A stretch of 64,000 nt of DNA from Streptomyces griseoincarnatus (GCA_014649575.1 BMTH01000003.1:496001-560000), one strand, 5' to 3'. Counted from the stretch's first letter, positions 10,335 to 19,352 are shown. Numbers and translations are program-made. The notes: generated by a model not told the origin, from the letters alone.

Positions 10335-11168
10335 TCAGGCGACAGTCGAGCGGCGTCGGCTCGCGTACCAGACAAGGCCCGCGGTGGCTGCCGCCGCACC
10401 TATCGCGGCCGCCGCGACAAGAGCGGGACGCGGCGGTACGGAGAACGCCGGGAAACGCTGCTTCAGCCGCACCGGGCGGTGGAAATCGAGGATCGGCCAC
10501 TCGCGCGCCAGCGCTTCCCGGCGCAGCGCGCGGTCCGGGTTCACGGCGTGGGGATGCCCGACGGCCTCCAGCATCGGGATGTCGGTCACCGAGTCGCTGT
10601 AGGCGTAGCAGCGGGACAGGTCGTAGCCCTCGGACGCGGCCAGCTCCCGGACCGCCTCCGCCTTGGTCGGGCCGTACGCGTAGTACTCGACCTCGCCGGT
10701 GAAGCAGCCGTCGTCGCCCACCACCATGCGCGTGGCCACGACCCGGTCGGCGCCCAGCAGCTCGCCGATCGGCTCGACCACCTCGGCGCCCGAGGTGGAC
10801 ACGATCACCACGTCCCGGCCGGCGGTGTGGTGCTCCTCGATGAGGGTGGCGGCCTCGTCGTAGATGATCGGGTCGATCAGGTCGTGGAGGGTCTCGGCGA
10901 CGATCTCCTTGACCTGATCGACGTTCCATCCGCGGCACAGCGCGGACAGGTACTTCCGCATCCGTTCCATCTGGTCGTGATCCGCGCCGCCGGCGAGGAA
11001 CACGAACTGGGAGTACGCGGTCCGCAGAACGGCCCTGCGGTTGATCAGTCCGCCTTGGTAGAAGGACTTGCTGAAGGTGAGTGTGCTCGACTTCGCAATG
11101 ACCGTCTTGTCCAGGTCGAAGAAGGCGGCTGTGCGGGGCGACAAGTGGTTTTCCACGCCCTTGAGCAT
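10335..11168 (-). CDS. HAD-IB family phosphatase with C-terminal membrane anchor
   Basis: Product of 277 residues, HAD superfamily subclass IB (SerB-like). Motif I is FFDLDKTVI at about residues 16-24 with the nucleophile and acid/base Asp, motif II is VIVSTSG near 122, and motif IV is YSDSVTDIPMLE near 190. A hydrophobic segment near residues 250-268 followed by RRR suggests a C-terminal membrane anchor. It is the counterpart of mycobacterial Rv3661, next to ssd there too; in S. coelicolor this position is, as I recall, labelled a morphological-differentiation-associated protein. The substrate is unknown. Divergent from the ssd-tad operon. Confidence 0.85.
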   Translation of the reverse strand: MLKGVENHLSPRTAAFFDLDKTVIAKSSTLTFSKSFYQGGLINRRAVLRTAYSQFVFLAGGADHDQMERMRKYLSALCRGWNVDQVKEIVAETLHDLIDPIIYDEAATLIEEHHTAGRDVVIVSTSGAEVVEPIGELLGADRVVATRMVVGDDGCFTGEVEYYAYGPTKAEAVRELAASEGYDLSRCYAYSDSVTDIPMLEAVGHPHAVNPDRALRREALAREWPILDFHRPVRLKQRFPAFSVPPRPALVAAAAIGAAAATAGLVWYASRRRSTVA

Positions 11169-11273
11169 AGGCGCAGCCCATTCGGCGTAGTGTGTGGCGC
11201 GTGGGTTTGCCTGAGAGGGCCCTCGGGTACACCATGGAAGTCACGGATCGTTCGCGACCGTGCTAACCCGGTC

Positions 11274-11338
11274 CGACTCCTCCCCCCCCGAGTCGGCCGT
11301 GGGGACGACCCCCGCTCTCCCCCCCGGCGGGGGTCGTC
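11274..11338. other. Two adjacent GC-rich hairpins in gap 11169-11744
   Basis: The 576-bp gap between the divergent HAD gene and ssd carries a 7-bp hairpin (CCGACTC/GAGTCGG, about 11274-11297) and then a perfect 12-bp stem (11304-11315 with 11327-11338) separated by C-runs. Together they look like a terminator or the 3' end of a short plus-strand RNA beginning near 11200. The rest of the gap up to 11744 is leader and promoter sequence for ssd, with no credible gene. Confidence 0.4.
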
Positions 11339-11744
11339 GCATGTCCGGACGCGTTTTCCGCCGCTTTCTCTCCTTCTTCCTCCCGTGCGGGTCCGCATGA
11401 GGAATTGATTGTCATGTGCGTGACTGGTGACGGAGGGTAGCGCTCGGGCTGCTCTGCGGTTGGCGCACAGACGCCGTGGCGGTCTCACCGGTATGGGTGA
11501 CCGCGATATTCACAGCCATCGCCCTGTCCACAGTTTTCCACCAAGATCCCCACGATTTCCGGGACCGCTGCACTGTCATTCCCACGCGTCCCGATCGCCG
11601 CGAGTGCACACCCGCTTGCGCTCGGCCGGGACGCGCCCGGCCGGTTTCCTCCGGCCGGTCCGCGGGAGGCCGCAGCGCGGTCCTCCCACACCTGGAACCG
11701 GCGGGGCCCGAGGGCCGCGCGAGGTAGGGAGCACTGGGGACGAC

Positions 11745-12845
11745 ATGACCGGAACCGTCACACACGACCCGCCGCCCGGAGGGAACCGGCCGGGCGCACC
11801 GCTGATCGTCACCGAGGACACGGGTCTCCTCGACGACCTGCTGCGCCTGTGCGCGGCCGCCGGCGCCACACCGGAGGTCCACCACGGGCTGCCCGGGCCG
11901 CGCGGGAGCTGGGAGGCCGCGCCCCTGGTCCTGGTCGGTGACGACGCCGCCCGGCGGGCCCGCGGCGTGCCCCGCAGACAGGGGGTGGTGCTGGTCGGCC
12001 GCGACCAGGACGACCCCGGCGTGTGGCGGCGTGCCGTCGAGATCGGCGCCGACCACGTGCTGATGCTGCCCGACGGCGAGCAATGGCTCGTCGACCGCAT
12101 CGCCGACGTCGCCGAAGGCGTCGGACGGCCCGCGCTGACCGTCGGCGTCATCGGCGGCCGGGGCGGCGCGGGCGCGTCCACCCTGGCGTGCGCCCTCGCC
12201 GTGACCTCCGCCCGCGAAGGGTTGCGCACCCTGCTGGTGGACGCCGACCCGCTGGGCGGCGGGCTGGACGTGGCGCTCGGCGGCGAGACCGCGAAAGGGC
12301 TGCGCTGGCCGGCCTTCGCGTCGTCGCACGGCCGGGTCGGCGGCGGCGCGCTGGAGGAGTCACTGCCCGAGCTGCACTCGCTGCGGGTGCTCAGCTGGGA
12401 CCGCGGCGACTGTCTCTCGGTGCCGCCCCGGGCCGTGCGCGCGGTCCTCGCCGCCGCCCGGCGCGGCGGCGGAGCCGTCGTCGTCGACCTGCCGCGACGC
12501 GTCGACGAGGGCGTCGCCGAGGTCCTCGCCCAGCTCGACCTCGCGCTCCTCGTGGTCCCCGCCGAGCTCCGCGCCGTCGCGGCGGCCGGCCGCGTCGCCT
12601 CCGCCGTGGGCATGGTCCTGCGCGACCTGCGCGTCGCCGTCCGGGGGCCGTACGCACCGGGCCTGGACGGCCAGGAAGTGGCCCGGCTGCTCGGCCTGCC
12701 CCTCGTCGGTGACGTGCCCGTCGAACCGGCCCTCCAGCGCCCGTACGGCACGGGACGTCCGCCCGGTGTGACCGGACGGGGCCCGCTGGCCCGTTTCTGC
12801 CGCGAGTTCTGGGACCGCGCGCTGGTGGAGGCGAGGGCGGCATGA
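11745..12845 (+). CDS. ssd: Septum-site-determining-like TadZ/CpaE ATPase (Ssd)
   Basis: Product of 366 residues. The N-terminal 125 residues are receiver-like, followed by a MinD/ParA-type ATPase domain starting with VGVIGGRGGAGAST (about 133-146), a variant Walker A with Ser-Thr in place of Lys-Thr. LLVDADPLGGGLD follows near 165. It is the homologue of M. tuberculosis Rv3660c (Ssd) and of TadZ/CpaE proteins, which localise Tad secretion machinery; overproduction of Ssd affects septation. First gene of an operon whose members overlap by ATGA junctions. ATG 11745 has GGGGA 5 nt upstream. Confidence 0.85.
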   Translation: MTGTVTHDPPPGGNRPGAPLIVTEDTGLLDDLLRLCAAAGATPEVHHGLPGPRGSWEAAPLVLVGDDAARRARGVPRRQGVVLVGRDQDDPGVWRRAVEIGADHVLMLPDGEQWLVDRIADVAEGVGRPALTVGVIGGRGGAGASTLACALAVTSAREGLRTLLVDADPLGGGLDVALGGETAKGLRWPAFASSHGRVGGGALEESLPELHSLRVLSWDRGDCLSVPPRAVRAVLAAARRGGGAVVVDLPRRVDEGVAEVLAQLDLALLVVPAELRAVAAAGRVASAVGMVLRDLRVAVRGPYAPGLDGQEVARLLGLPLVGDVPVEPALQRPYGTGRPPGVTGRGPLARFCREFWDRALVEARAA

Positions 12846-14059
12846 GCGGCACGCGGACGACCGGGGCGGCGATGCCTCCCGGGCTGCTCGACGGTGTGCG
12901 GCGGTGGCTGGCCGAGAGCGGCGCCGAGCCGACGCCCGCGCGGGTGGCGCAGGCCCTGCGCGAACAGGGCCGGGTGCTCGGCGACGCGGAAGTGCTCGGC
13001 GCGGCCGAGCAGCTGCGGTCCGAGCTGGTCGGCAGCGGACCGCTGGAGCGGCTGCTGTCCGACCCGACCGTGACCGACGTGCTGGTGTCCGCGCCGGACC
13101 GGGTCTGGGTGGACCGCGGCGGGGGCCTGACGCTCACCTCGGTCTCCTTCCCGGACGAGCCGTCCGTGCGGCGCCTGGCGCAGCGGCTCGCCGCGGTGGC
13201 CGGCCGGCGCCTGGACGACGCGCGGCCCTGGGTGGACGCCCGGCTCCCCGACGGCACCCGGCTGCACGCGGTGCTGCCGCCCGTCGCGGTGGGCGGCACC
13301 TGCCTGTCCCTGCGGGTCGTACGGCCTCGCGCCTTCACCCTCGACGAACTGGTGGCCGCCGGGACGGTGCCACCGGGCGGGGACCAGGTACTGCGGGCTC
13401 TGATGGACGCCCGGCTGTCCTTCCTGGTCAGCGGCGGCACGGGCACCGGCAAGACCACCCTGCTCAGCGCTCTGCTGGGCCTGGTTGGGCCGGACGAGCG
13501 GATCGTGCTCGCGGAGGACTCGGCCGAGCTGCGGCCCGACCACCCCCATGTCGTGCGACTGGAGACCCGGCCCGCGAACCAGGAGGGCGCGGGACTGGTG
13601 ACCCTGGAGGACCTGGTGCGCCAGGCCCTGCGGATGAGGCCGGACCGACTCGTCGTGGGCGAGGTGCGCGGGCCCGAGGTGGTGCATCTGCTCGCCGCGC
13701 TCAACACGGGACATGAGGGCGGCTCCGGCACGGTGCACGCCAACGCTGCGAGCGACGTCCCCGCCCGGCTGGAGGCGCTCGGCACGGCGGCGGGCCTGGA
13801 CCGGTTCGCCCTCCACAGCCAGCTCGCGGCCGCGCTGTCGGTGGTGCTGCACCTGGTGCGGGACCGCAGCGGCAGGCGGCGTATCGCCGAGGTGCACGTC
13901 CTGGAACGCGACCCTTCGGGGCTGGTGCGGACGGCCCCGGCGCTGCGGTGGGGACCGGAGACCTTCGTCGCCGAGCCCGCCTGGCCGCGCCTGCGGCATC
14001 TGCTGCGCGCCGCGCGCGACGAGGAGGCCCGGGCGGGGCGAGAGGCGGTCGGCGCATGA
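12842..14059 (+). CDS. tadA: TadA/CpaF-type secretion ATPase
   Basis: Cytoplasmic secretion ATPase (405 aa) that powers Tad/Flp pilus or related export. An N-terminal helical domain precedes the catalytic core: Walker A SGGTGTGKTT near residues 197-206, Asp box region VLAEDSAEL near 225, Walker B-like RPDRLVVGEVRGPE near 268, and the His box segment GHEGGSGTVHANAA near 290. It overlaps ssd by 4 bp (ATGA) and tadB by 4 bp, so translation is probably coupled. Confidence 0.92.
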   Translation: MSGTRTTGAAMPPGLLDGVRRWLAESGAEPTPARVAQALREQGRVLGDAEVLGAAEQLRSELVGSGPLERLLSDPTVTDVLVSAPDRVWVDRGGGLTLTSVSFPDEPSVRRLAQRLAAVAGRRLDDARPWVDARLPDGTRLHAVLPPVAVGGTCLSLRVVRPRAFTLDELVAAGTVPPGGDQVLRALMDARLSFLVSGGTGTGKTTLLSALLGLVGPDERIVLAEDSAELRPDHPHVVRLETRPANQEGAGLVTLEDLVRQALRMRPDRLVVGEVRGPEVVHLLAALNTGHEGGSGTVHANAASDVPARLEALGTAAGLDRFALHSQLAAALSVVLHLVRDRSGRRRIAEVHVLERDPSGLVRTAPALRWGPETFVAEPAWPRLRHLLRAARDEEARAGREAVGA

Positions 14060-14916
14060 GCGGGGTGAGCGGGACGACGGTGGGTGCGGTGGCGTGCCTG
14101 GGGACGGCGGCCTGGATGCTGGGCGGCGGACACGGGGAGGCCAGGCGGGCGCGGGCGCTCACCGGGGACGACGGGGGTTCGGCGGGACGGCCGCTTCTCG
14201 CACCGGCGGCGGACCGGCTTCGGGCGCGACTTCGCGTCGAGTGGGTGTCGTTGGCCGTCGGCGTGGTGCTGGCGGTCCTCGGGGCGTCGGTGCTGCCGGT
14301 CGTCGCGGGGGCGGCCGGGGTGCCTGTGCTGCGCAGGGTGCGGCGGGCGGCCGCGGCGCGCAAGGAGCGGGACGGCCGCGCGGACGCGGTGGTCGCGCTG
14401 TGCGGGGCGCTCGCCGGGGAGTTACGGGCGGGACGGCAGCCGGGCGAGGCCTTGCTGCCGGCCGCCCGGGACTCCGAAGGGCTCGGCGACCACCAGGCGG
14501 CCGTGCTGGCGGCCGCGCGGTTCGGCGGCGACGTGCCGGGCGCGCTCACGGCGGCCGCCCGGCAGCCCGGCGCCGAGGGACTGCGCGGACTCGCCGCGTG
14601 CTGGCGGGTGGCGGTGGACCAGGGCGCGGGACTCGCGGACGGCCTCGACCGGCTGGAAGCGGCCCTGCGCGCCGAGCGGGACCAGCGGGCCGACCTGCGC
14701 GCCCAGTTGTCCGGGGCCCGCACCACGGCGGTGATGCTCGCGGGGCTCCCGGTGGTCGGGCTGGCGCTGGGCGCGGCCCTGGGCGCCGATCCGCTGCACG
14801 TCCTGCTGCACACGCCGTCGGGGACGGTCTGTCTGGCGGCCGGCGGGGTGCTGGAAGGGCTGGGCCTGTGGTGGGCGCTGCGGATCATGCGCGGGGCCGA
14901 GGAGGCGGCGCCATGA
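14056..14916 (+). CDS. tadB: TadB-like membrane platform protein
   Basis: Product of 286 residues of the GspF/TadB family. A short N-terminal hydrophobic segment is followed by a hydrophobic hairpin near residues 72-95, then a helical cytoplasmic domain (AVVALCGALAGELRAG near 115) and two further membrane segments after residue 220. It forms the inner-membrane base of the Tad machine with the next gene. ATG 14056 overlaps the tadA stop. Confidence 0.85.
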   Translation: MSGVSGTTVGAVACLGTAAWMLGGGHGEARRARALTGDDGGSAGRPLLAPAADRLRARLRVEWVSLAVGVVLAVLGASVLPVVAGAAGVPVLRRVRRAAAARKERDGRADAVVALCGALAGELRAGRQPGEALLPAARDSEGLGDHQAAVLAAARFGGDVPGALTAAARQPGAEGLRGLAACWRVAVDQGAGLADGLDRLEAALRAERDQRADLRAQLSGARTTAVMLAGLPVVGLALGAALGADPLHVLLHTPSGTVCLAAGGVLEGLGLWWALRIMRGAEEAAP

Positions 14917-15698
14917 GTGATGACGTCGTCCACAGGCTGGGGACGGTCGTGGGAGTCGCCGCCGTGCTCATGGTGGCGTGGGCCTGGTGGCGCCGCCTCC
15001 GGCACGAGCGTCGGACACGGCGGCGACTCGGCGCGCTCGCGGCCCGGGAGCGGCGAAGGACGGGAGTGCGCCTCCCGCTGCTCAGGACCGCGCGCGGCGG
15101 GCTGCCGTACGTGGCGGTGGTGGGCGCCGGGTTGGTGACGGTGGGCGGGATCGGCGGTGTCGGGCTGGGACTGGTCCTGGCGGCGGGACTGTGGCGGTGG
15201 CGCCGGCGGCAGACGCGGGCGGCCCCTGACGGGAGCGCGCCCGACTCGGCTTTGGCGGCCCGCCAACTCCCGCTCGCCGCCGACCTGCTGTCCGCCTGCA
15301 TCGCGGCGGGCGCCGGACCGGTACCGGCGGCGCAGGCCGTCGGGGAGACCCTGGGCGGCCCGGTCGGGGAGGCCCTGGTGCGGGGCGCCGCGGAGGTGCG
15401 GCTCGGCGGTGAGCCTGGGGAGGCCTGGCGCCGGCTGGCCGCCCTACCCGGCGCGGTCCCGCTGGCCCGGTTGCTGGAGCGGGCCGACGTGTCGGGCCTT
15501 CCGCTCGCCGCACCGGTGGGCCGGCTCGCCGCCGAGTCGCGGGCCGCGTGGTCCCGCGCGGCGACCACGCGGGCCCGGCGGGCGGCGGTCCTGATCAGCG
15601 CGCCGGTGGGTCTGTGCTTCCTGCCCGCCTTCATCGCCGTCGGCGTCCTGCCCGTGGTGATCGGGCTCGCGGGCGGGGTGCTGGGCGGGGGTGGGTGA
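14913..15698 (+). CDS. tadC: TadC-like membrane platform protein
   Basis: Product of 261 residues, second GspF-type platform protein. A membrane segment lies at the N-terminus (GVAAVLMVAWAWW), another near residues 65-90, and a final pair after residue 215. The soluble part QLPLAADLLSACIAAGAGP near 115 is typical of actinobacterial TadC. It overlaps tadB by 4 bp. Confidence 0.85.
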   Translation: MSDDVVHRLGTVVGVAAVLMVAWAWWRRLRHERRTRRRLGALAARERRRTGVRLPLLRTARGGLPYVAVVGAGLVTVGGIGGVGLGLVLAAGLWRWRRRQTRAAPDGSAPDSALAARQLPLAADLLSACIAAGAGPVPAAQAVGETLGGPVGEALVRGAAEVRLGGEPGEAWRRLAALPGAVPLARLLERADVSGLPLAAPVGRLAAESRAAWSRAATTRARRAAVLISAPVGLCFLPAFIAVGVLPVVIGLAGGVLGGGG

Positions 15699-15790
15699 GG
15701 AGGCGCGGCGGACGGCGAAGGACGACAGCAGACAACGAGGACCGGCGACGACCGGCGAGGACAACAGACATGGCACGTATGGAGGTTCGG

Positions 15791-16000
15791 ATGTATCAGG
15801 TGGTGCGGGCGCGGCTGCGTGCCCTGACGGCGAGGGTGCGCGGGGCGCGGAGGGACACCGGGATGGTGACCTCGGAGTACGCGATGGGGATCGTGGCCGC
15901 GGTGGCGTTCGCCGTGGTGCTCTACCGGGTGGTCAACAGCGGCCCGGTCAGTACGGCCCTGCGGAACATCGTGCAGCAGGCCCTCGATGGCCGCATGTGA
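15791..16000 (+). CDS. Small Flp pilin-like protein (DUF4244)
   Basis: A 69-residue protein. It has a basic N-terminus, then a class III-type prepilin motif G|MVTSEYAMG with Glu at +5 of the presumed cleavage site, followed by a hydrophobic helix (IVAAVAFAVVLYRVV). This is the DUF4244 family found in actinobacterial Tad loci, the probable major pilin. The start at ATG 15791 is chosen because GGAGG lies 5 nt upstream; an ATG at 15770 is also in frame. The prepilin peptidase is not encoded in the window. Confidence 0.8.
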   Translation: MYQVVRARLRALTARVRGARRDTGMVTSEYAMGIVAAVAFAVVLYRVVNSGPVSTALRNIVQQALDGRM

Positions 16001-16433
16001 CCGGGGACGCGGCAGATGGCGCGGGGTACGGGACGACAGGGGACGCGGCAGACGGCGCGGTGGACGGGGCGACAGGTGGCGCGACCGCGGCTTCGTGACG
16101 GCGGAGTCGGCGTTGGTGCTGCCCGTGCTGGTGCTGTTCGTGACGGCGCTGGTGTGGGGGCTGATGGTGGTGGCCGCGCAGATCCAGTGTGTGGACGCGG
16201 CACGTGCAGGCGCGCGGGCGGCGGCGCGGCAGGATCCACCGGACGCGGTGGTCGAGGTGACCCGGGAGGCCGCGCCGGCCGGTGCGCGGGTCACGGTCGG
16301 CCGGGACGCCGAGCAGGTCACGGTGACCGTGGTGGCCAGGGCGCCGATGCTGCGGGCGCTGCCCTTCGAGCTGAGGGAGGAGGCCGTCGCGGCGGTCGAG
16401 GAGGCGGTGGTGGCCGTGGGCGCGGTGAGGTGA
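15987..16433 (+). CDS. TadE-like minor pilin
   Basis: Product of 148 residues. The N-terminal 33 residues are Arg/Gly-rich and encoded by a 36-bp tandem duplication (16005-16076). Next is the prepilin-like motif G|FVTAESALVLPVLVLF with Glu at +5 and a long hydrophobic helix, then a small extracytoplasmic domain. Such pseudopilins accompany the DUF4244 pilin in actinobacteria. The ATG at 15987 overlaps the previous gene by 14 bp; its ribosome-binding site is weak and a GTG at 16095 is a possible alternative, though it would remove the cleavage site. Confidence 0.75.
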   Translation: MAACDRGRGRWRGVRDDRGRGRRRGGRGDRWRDRGFVTAESALVLPVLVLFVTALVWGLMVVAAQIQCVDAARAGARAAARQDPPDAVVEVTREAAPAGARVTVGRDAEQVTVTVVARAPMLRALPFELREEAVAAVEEAVVAVGAVR

Positions 16434-16810
16434 GCGACGCCTCGCCGGTGCAGGACCGCGGCTCCGCCTCCGTCTGGTGCGTCGGTGCGGTCGCCGTGCT
16501 GTGCGTGGTGTTCGGGGTGGTGCTCGCCCTGGGGCACGCCGTGGTGGTCCGGCACCGGGCGGCGGGAGGCGCGGACCTTGCGGCGCTCGCAGCCGCCGAC
16601 CACTGGGCGCACGGTGCGGCGGAGGCGTGCGCGCGGGCGGGCCGGGTGGCCCGGGCCCAGGACGCGCTGCTCGTGCGGTGCGTGTTGACCGGCGAGGTGT
16701 CGGACGTGTCGGTGGCGTCCGGCGCGGGGCCGTTCAGCGCGGAGGTCAGGGCACGGGCGGGACCTCCCGGTCCGGCGCAGCCTCCGCCGCCCCCTCGGCC
16801 GGCGCGCTGA
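16430..16810 (+). CDS. TadG/Rv3654c-like secreted helical protein
   Basis: Product of 126 residues. After about 10 residues (DRGSASVW) comes a single hydrophobic helix (VAVLCVVFGVVLALGHAVVV), then RHRAAGGADLAALAAA, the segment typical of actinobacterial Tad-locus Rv3654c-like proteins. The C-terminus is Pro-rich. GTG 16430 overlaps the TadE stop. Its last 65 bp overlap the end of the convergent helicase gene. Probable last member of the tad operon. Confidence 0.75.
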   Translation: MSDASPVQDRGSASVWCVGAVAVLCVVFGVVLALGHAVVVRHRAAGGADLAALAAADHWAHGAAEACARAGRVARAQDALLVRCVLTGEVSDVSVASGAGPFSAEVRARAGPPGPAQPPPPPRPAR

Positions 16811-19352
16811 GCCGGCCGCCGCGCCCCTCGGAAGCCCCCGCCACAGCCTCCGCCTCCTCGGTTCCTTCCTCGGCCCCGTCCTCCGCCCCGTCCGTTTTCT
16901 CCTCGGGCGCCCCCTCCAGCAGCACGTCCAGGAGCCGCACGGCGCCCCGCTTGTGCAAGGGGTCGTTGCCGTTGCCGCACTTGGGTGACTGGATGCAGGA
17001 GGGGCAGCCGGCCTCGCACTCGCACGAGGCGATGGCCTGGCGGGTGGCCGTGAGCCAGGAGCGGGCGGTGTGGAAGGCGCGTTCGGCGAAGCCCGCGCCA
17101 CCCGGGTGGCCGTCGTAGACGAAGACCGTGGGCAGCAGGGTGTCGGGGTGCAGCGGGATCGAGACGCCGCCGATGTCCCAGCGGTCGCAGGTGGCGAAGA
17201 GCGGCAGCATGCCGATCGACGCGTGCTCGGCCGCGTGGAGGGCGCCGCCGAGGATCTCCGGGTTGATCCGGGCCCGGTCGAGCTGGTCCTCGGTGACCGT
17301 CCACCACACGGCGCGGGTGCGCAGCGTACGGGGAGGGAGGTCGAGTTTGGTCTCGCCGAGCACTTCGCCGGTGATGACCCGCCGCCGCAGGAAGGAGACG
17401 ACCTGGTTGGTCACCTCGACGGAGCCGAAGCAGAGGCGTCCGTCGCCCCAGGGGATCTCGGTGTCGGTCTCCAGGACGGAGATGGACGTCGTGTCCCGGG
17501 CCACCGTCGTCCAGGACGGGCTGGCCTGCTCCACCAGGGCGACGGAGTCCTCCAGGTCGAGGGAGCGGACGACGTAGGTGCGGCCCTGGTGCAGATGGAC
17601 CGCGCCCTCGTGGACGCTGGTGTGCGCGGCGCCCGCGTCGACCGTGCCCAGCAGCCGGCCCGTCCCCGCCTCGACGACCTGGACGGGGCGCCCGCCCTCC
17701 CCGCGGATGTCGGTGAGGTCGGCGGCCCGCTCGCGGCGCGTCCAGTGCCAGGCCCGCGTCCGACGGCGCAGCAGCTTCGCGGCCTCCAGCTGCGGCAGCA
17801 GTTCCTCCGTGGTGGGGCCGAAGAGGGCCAGGTCGTCCTCGGTGAGGGGCAGTTCCTCGGCGGCCGCGCACAGGTGCGGGGCGAGGACGTAGGGGTTGTC
17901 GGGGTCGAGGACCGTGGACTCCACGGGACGGTCGAAGAGCGCCTCGGGGTGGTGGACGAGGAAGGTGTCCAGCGGGTCGTCGCGGGCCACGAGCACCGCG
18001 AGCGCGCCCTGCCCGGATCGTCCCGCGCGGCCGGCCTGCTGCCACAGGGAGGCCCGGGTGCCCGGATAGCCGGCGATGACGACGGCGTCCAGGCCGGAGA
18101 CGTCCATGCCGAGTTCGAGGGCGTTGGTGGCGGCGAGCCCGAGGAGTTCGCCGGAGTGCAGTGCGCGTTCGAGGGCGCGGCGCTCCTCGGGGAGGTAGCC
18201 GCCCCGGTAGGCGGCGACCCGCCCCGTCAGGGACCGGTCGACCTCGGCGAGGCGTTCCTTGGCGATCACGGAGATCAGTTCGGCGCCGCGCCGGGAGCGG
18301 ACGAAGGCGACCGAGCGGACACCCTGCACGGTGAGGTCGGTGAGCAGGTCGGCGGCCTCGGCGGTGGCGGTACGCCGCACCGGGGCGCCCTTCTCGCCGT
18401 GCAGCTCGGTCAGCGGCGGCTCCCAGAGGGCGAACACCAGTTCACCGCGGGGTGAGGCGTCGTCCGCGACCTCGACCACGGGCAGGCCGGTGAGGCGGCG
18501 GGCGGCGACGGCAGGCTCGGCGGCGGTCGCCGAGGCCAGCAGGAACACGGGCGACGCGCCGTAGCGGGCGCACAGCCGCCGCAGCCGGCGCAGCACCTGG
18601 GCGACGTGCGAGCCGAACACGCCCCGGTAGGTGTGGCACTCGTCGATCACGACGTACTTGAGCGCCTTGAGGAAGGAGGACCAGCGGGGGTGGGACGGCA
18701 GGATCCCCCGGTGCAGCATGTCGGGGTTGGTCAGCACGTAGTTGGCGTACTGGCGGATCCATTCGCGTTCCTCGAACGGAGTGTCGCCGTCGTGGACCGC
18801 CGCGCGCACCGAATGGCCCAGTGGCTGTGAAAGTTCCTTCACGGACCGGCACTGGTCCGCGGCGAGGGCCTTCGTGGGGGCGAGGTAGAGGGCGGTGGCG
18901 CCCCTGCCGTTCGGCGCCTCGGCCCCGTCCAGCAGCGTGGACAGCACGGGCACCAGGTACGAGAGGGACTTGCCGGAGGCCGTGCCGGTGGCGACCACCA
19001 CCGAGTCGCCGTCCAGAGCGTGCTCGGCGGCCCGCGCCTGGTGGGCCCAGGGGTGTTCGATTCCCGCGGCATGCACCGCGGCGATCACCTCCGCGCGGAT
19101 CCGGTCCGGCCAGACGGCATGGCGACCCGCACGCGGGGGCAAGTGCTCCGTATGAGTAATGCGCGAAGCCCGGCTCGTTCCGGACGCGAGCCGGTCCAGG
19201 ACGTCGCCCGGCGCGGCGGTCCCGGATCGCGTGTCCGTCGGGGGTCGATCGGATCGGTGATTCTTGGCCATCGGCACCGAGTGTGTCACCGGCGTGACGG
19301 ACAATGGGGCCAAGGCGTCGTGCACGCCTGCCGGTAAGTGATTGAATGCCAT
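16746..19352 (-). CDS. DEAD/DEAH-box helicase, MrfA/YprA-like, with DUF1998
   Basis: Superfamily 2 helicase of 868 residues. Motif I is ATGTASGKS near residue 120, motif II DECHTYRGVFGSH near 235, and the C-terminal helicase domain contains GRAGRSGQGALAV near 440. The C-terminus has the DUF1998 zinc-type cluster, four Cys within CECEAGCPSCIQSPKCGNG near 780. In Bacillus, MrfA works in DNA repair after mitomycin C; the same role is inference here. A Glu/Ala-rich tail follows. ATG 19352 is chosen; it gives a TTA leucine codon at position 6, unusual in Streptomyces. A downstream ATG (MAKNHRSD) would exclude it. Confidence 0.88.
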   Translation of the reverse strand: MAFNHLPAGVHDALAPLSVTPVTHSVPMAKNHRSDRPPTDTRSGTAAPGDVLDRLASGTSRASRITHTEHLPPRAGRHAVWPDRIRAEVIAAVHAAGIEHPWAHQARAAEHALDGDSVVVATGTASGKSLSYLVPVLSTLLDGAEAPNGRGATALYLAPTKALAADQCRSVKELSQPLGHSVRAAVHDGDTPFEEREWIRQYANYVLTNPDMLHRGILPSHPRWSSFLKALKYVVIDECHTYRGVFGSHVAQVLRRLRRLCARYGASPVFLLASATAAEPAVAARRLTGLPVVEVADDASPRGELVFALWEPPLTELHGEKGAPVRRTATAEAADLLTDLTVQGVRSVAFVRSRRGAELISVIAKERLAEVDRSLTGRVAAYRGGYLPEERRALERALHSGELLGLAATNALELGMDVSGLDAVVIAGYPGTRASLWQQAGRAGRSGQGALAVLVARDDPLDTFLVHHPEALFDRPVESTVLDPDNPYVLAPHLCAAAEELPLTEDDLALFGPTTEELLPQLEAAKLLRRRTRAWHWTRRERAADLTDIRGEGGRPVQVVEAGTGRLLGTVDAGAAHTSVHEGAVHLHQGRTYVVRSLDLEDSVALVEQASPSWTTVARDTTSISVLETDTEIPWGDGRLCFGSVEVTNQVVSFLRRRVITGEVLGETKLDLPPRTLRTRAVWWTVTEDQLDRARINPEILGGALHAAEHASIGMLPLFATCDRWDIGGVSIPLHPDTLLPTVFVYDGHPGGAGFAERAFHTARSWLTATRQAIASCECEAGCPSCIQSPKCGNGNDPLHKRGAVRLLDVLLEGAPEEKTDGAEDGAEEGTEEAEAVAGASEGRGGRLSAPAEGAAEAAPDREVPPVP

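Noticed and set aside
11524-11542. Pair of DnaA-box-like sequences (CTGTCCACA, TTTTCCACC)
   Set aside because: Only two imperfect boxes with no cluster and no oriC genes nearby; probably chance.
11576-13999. Long minus-strand open frames opposite ssd and tadA
   Set aside because: Low-complexity Arg/Ala/Pro translation; shadows of well-supported Tad genes.
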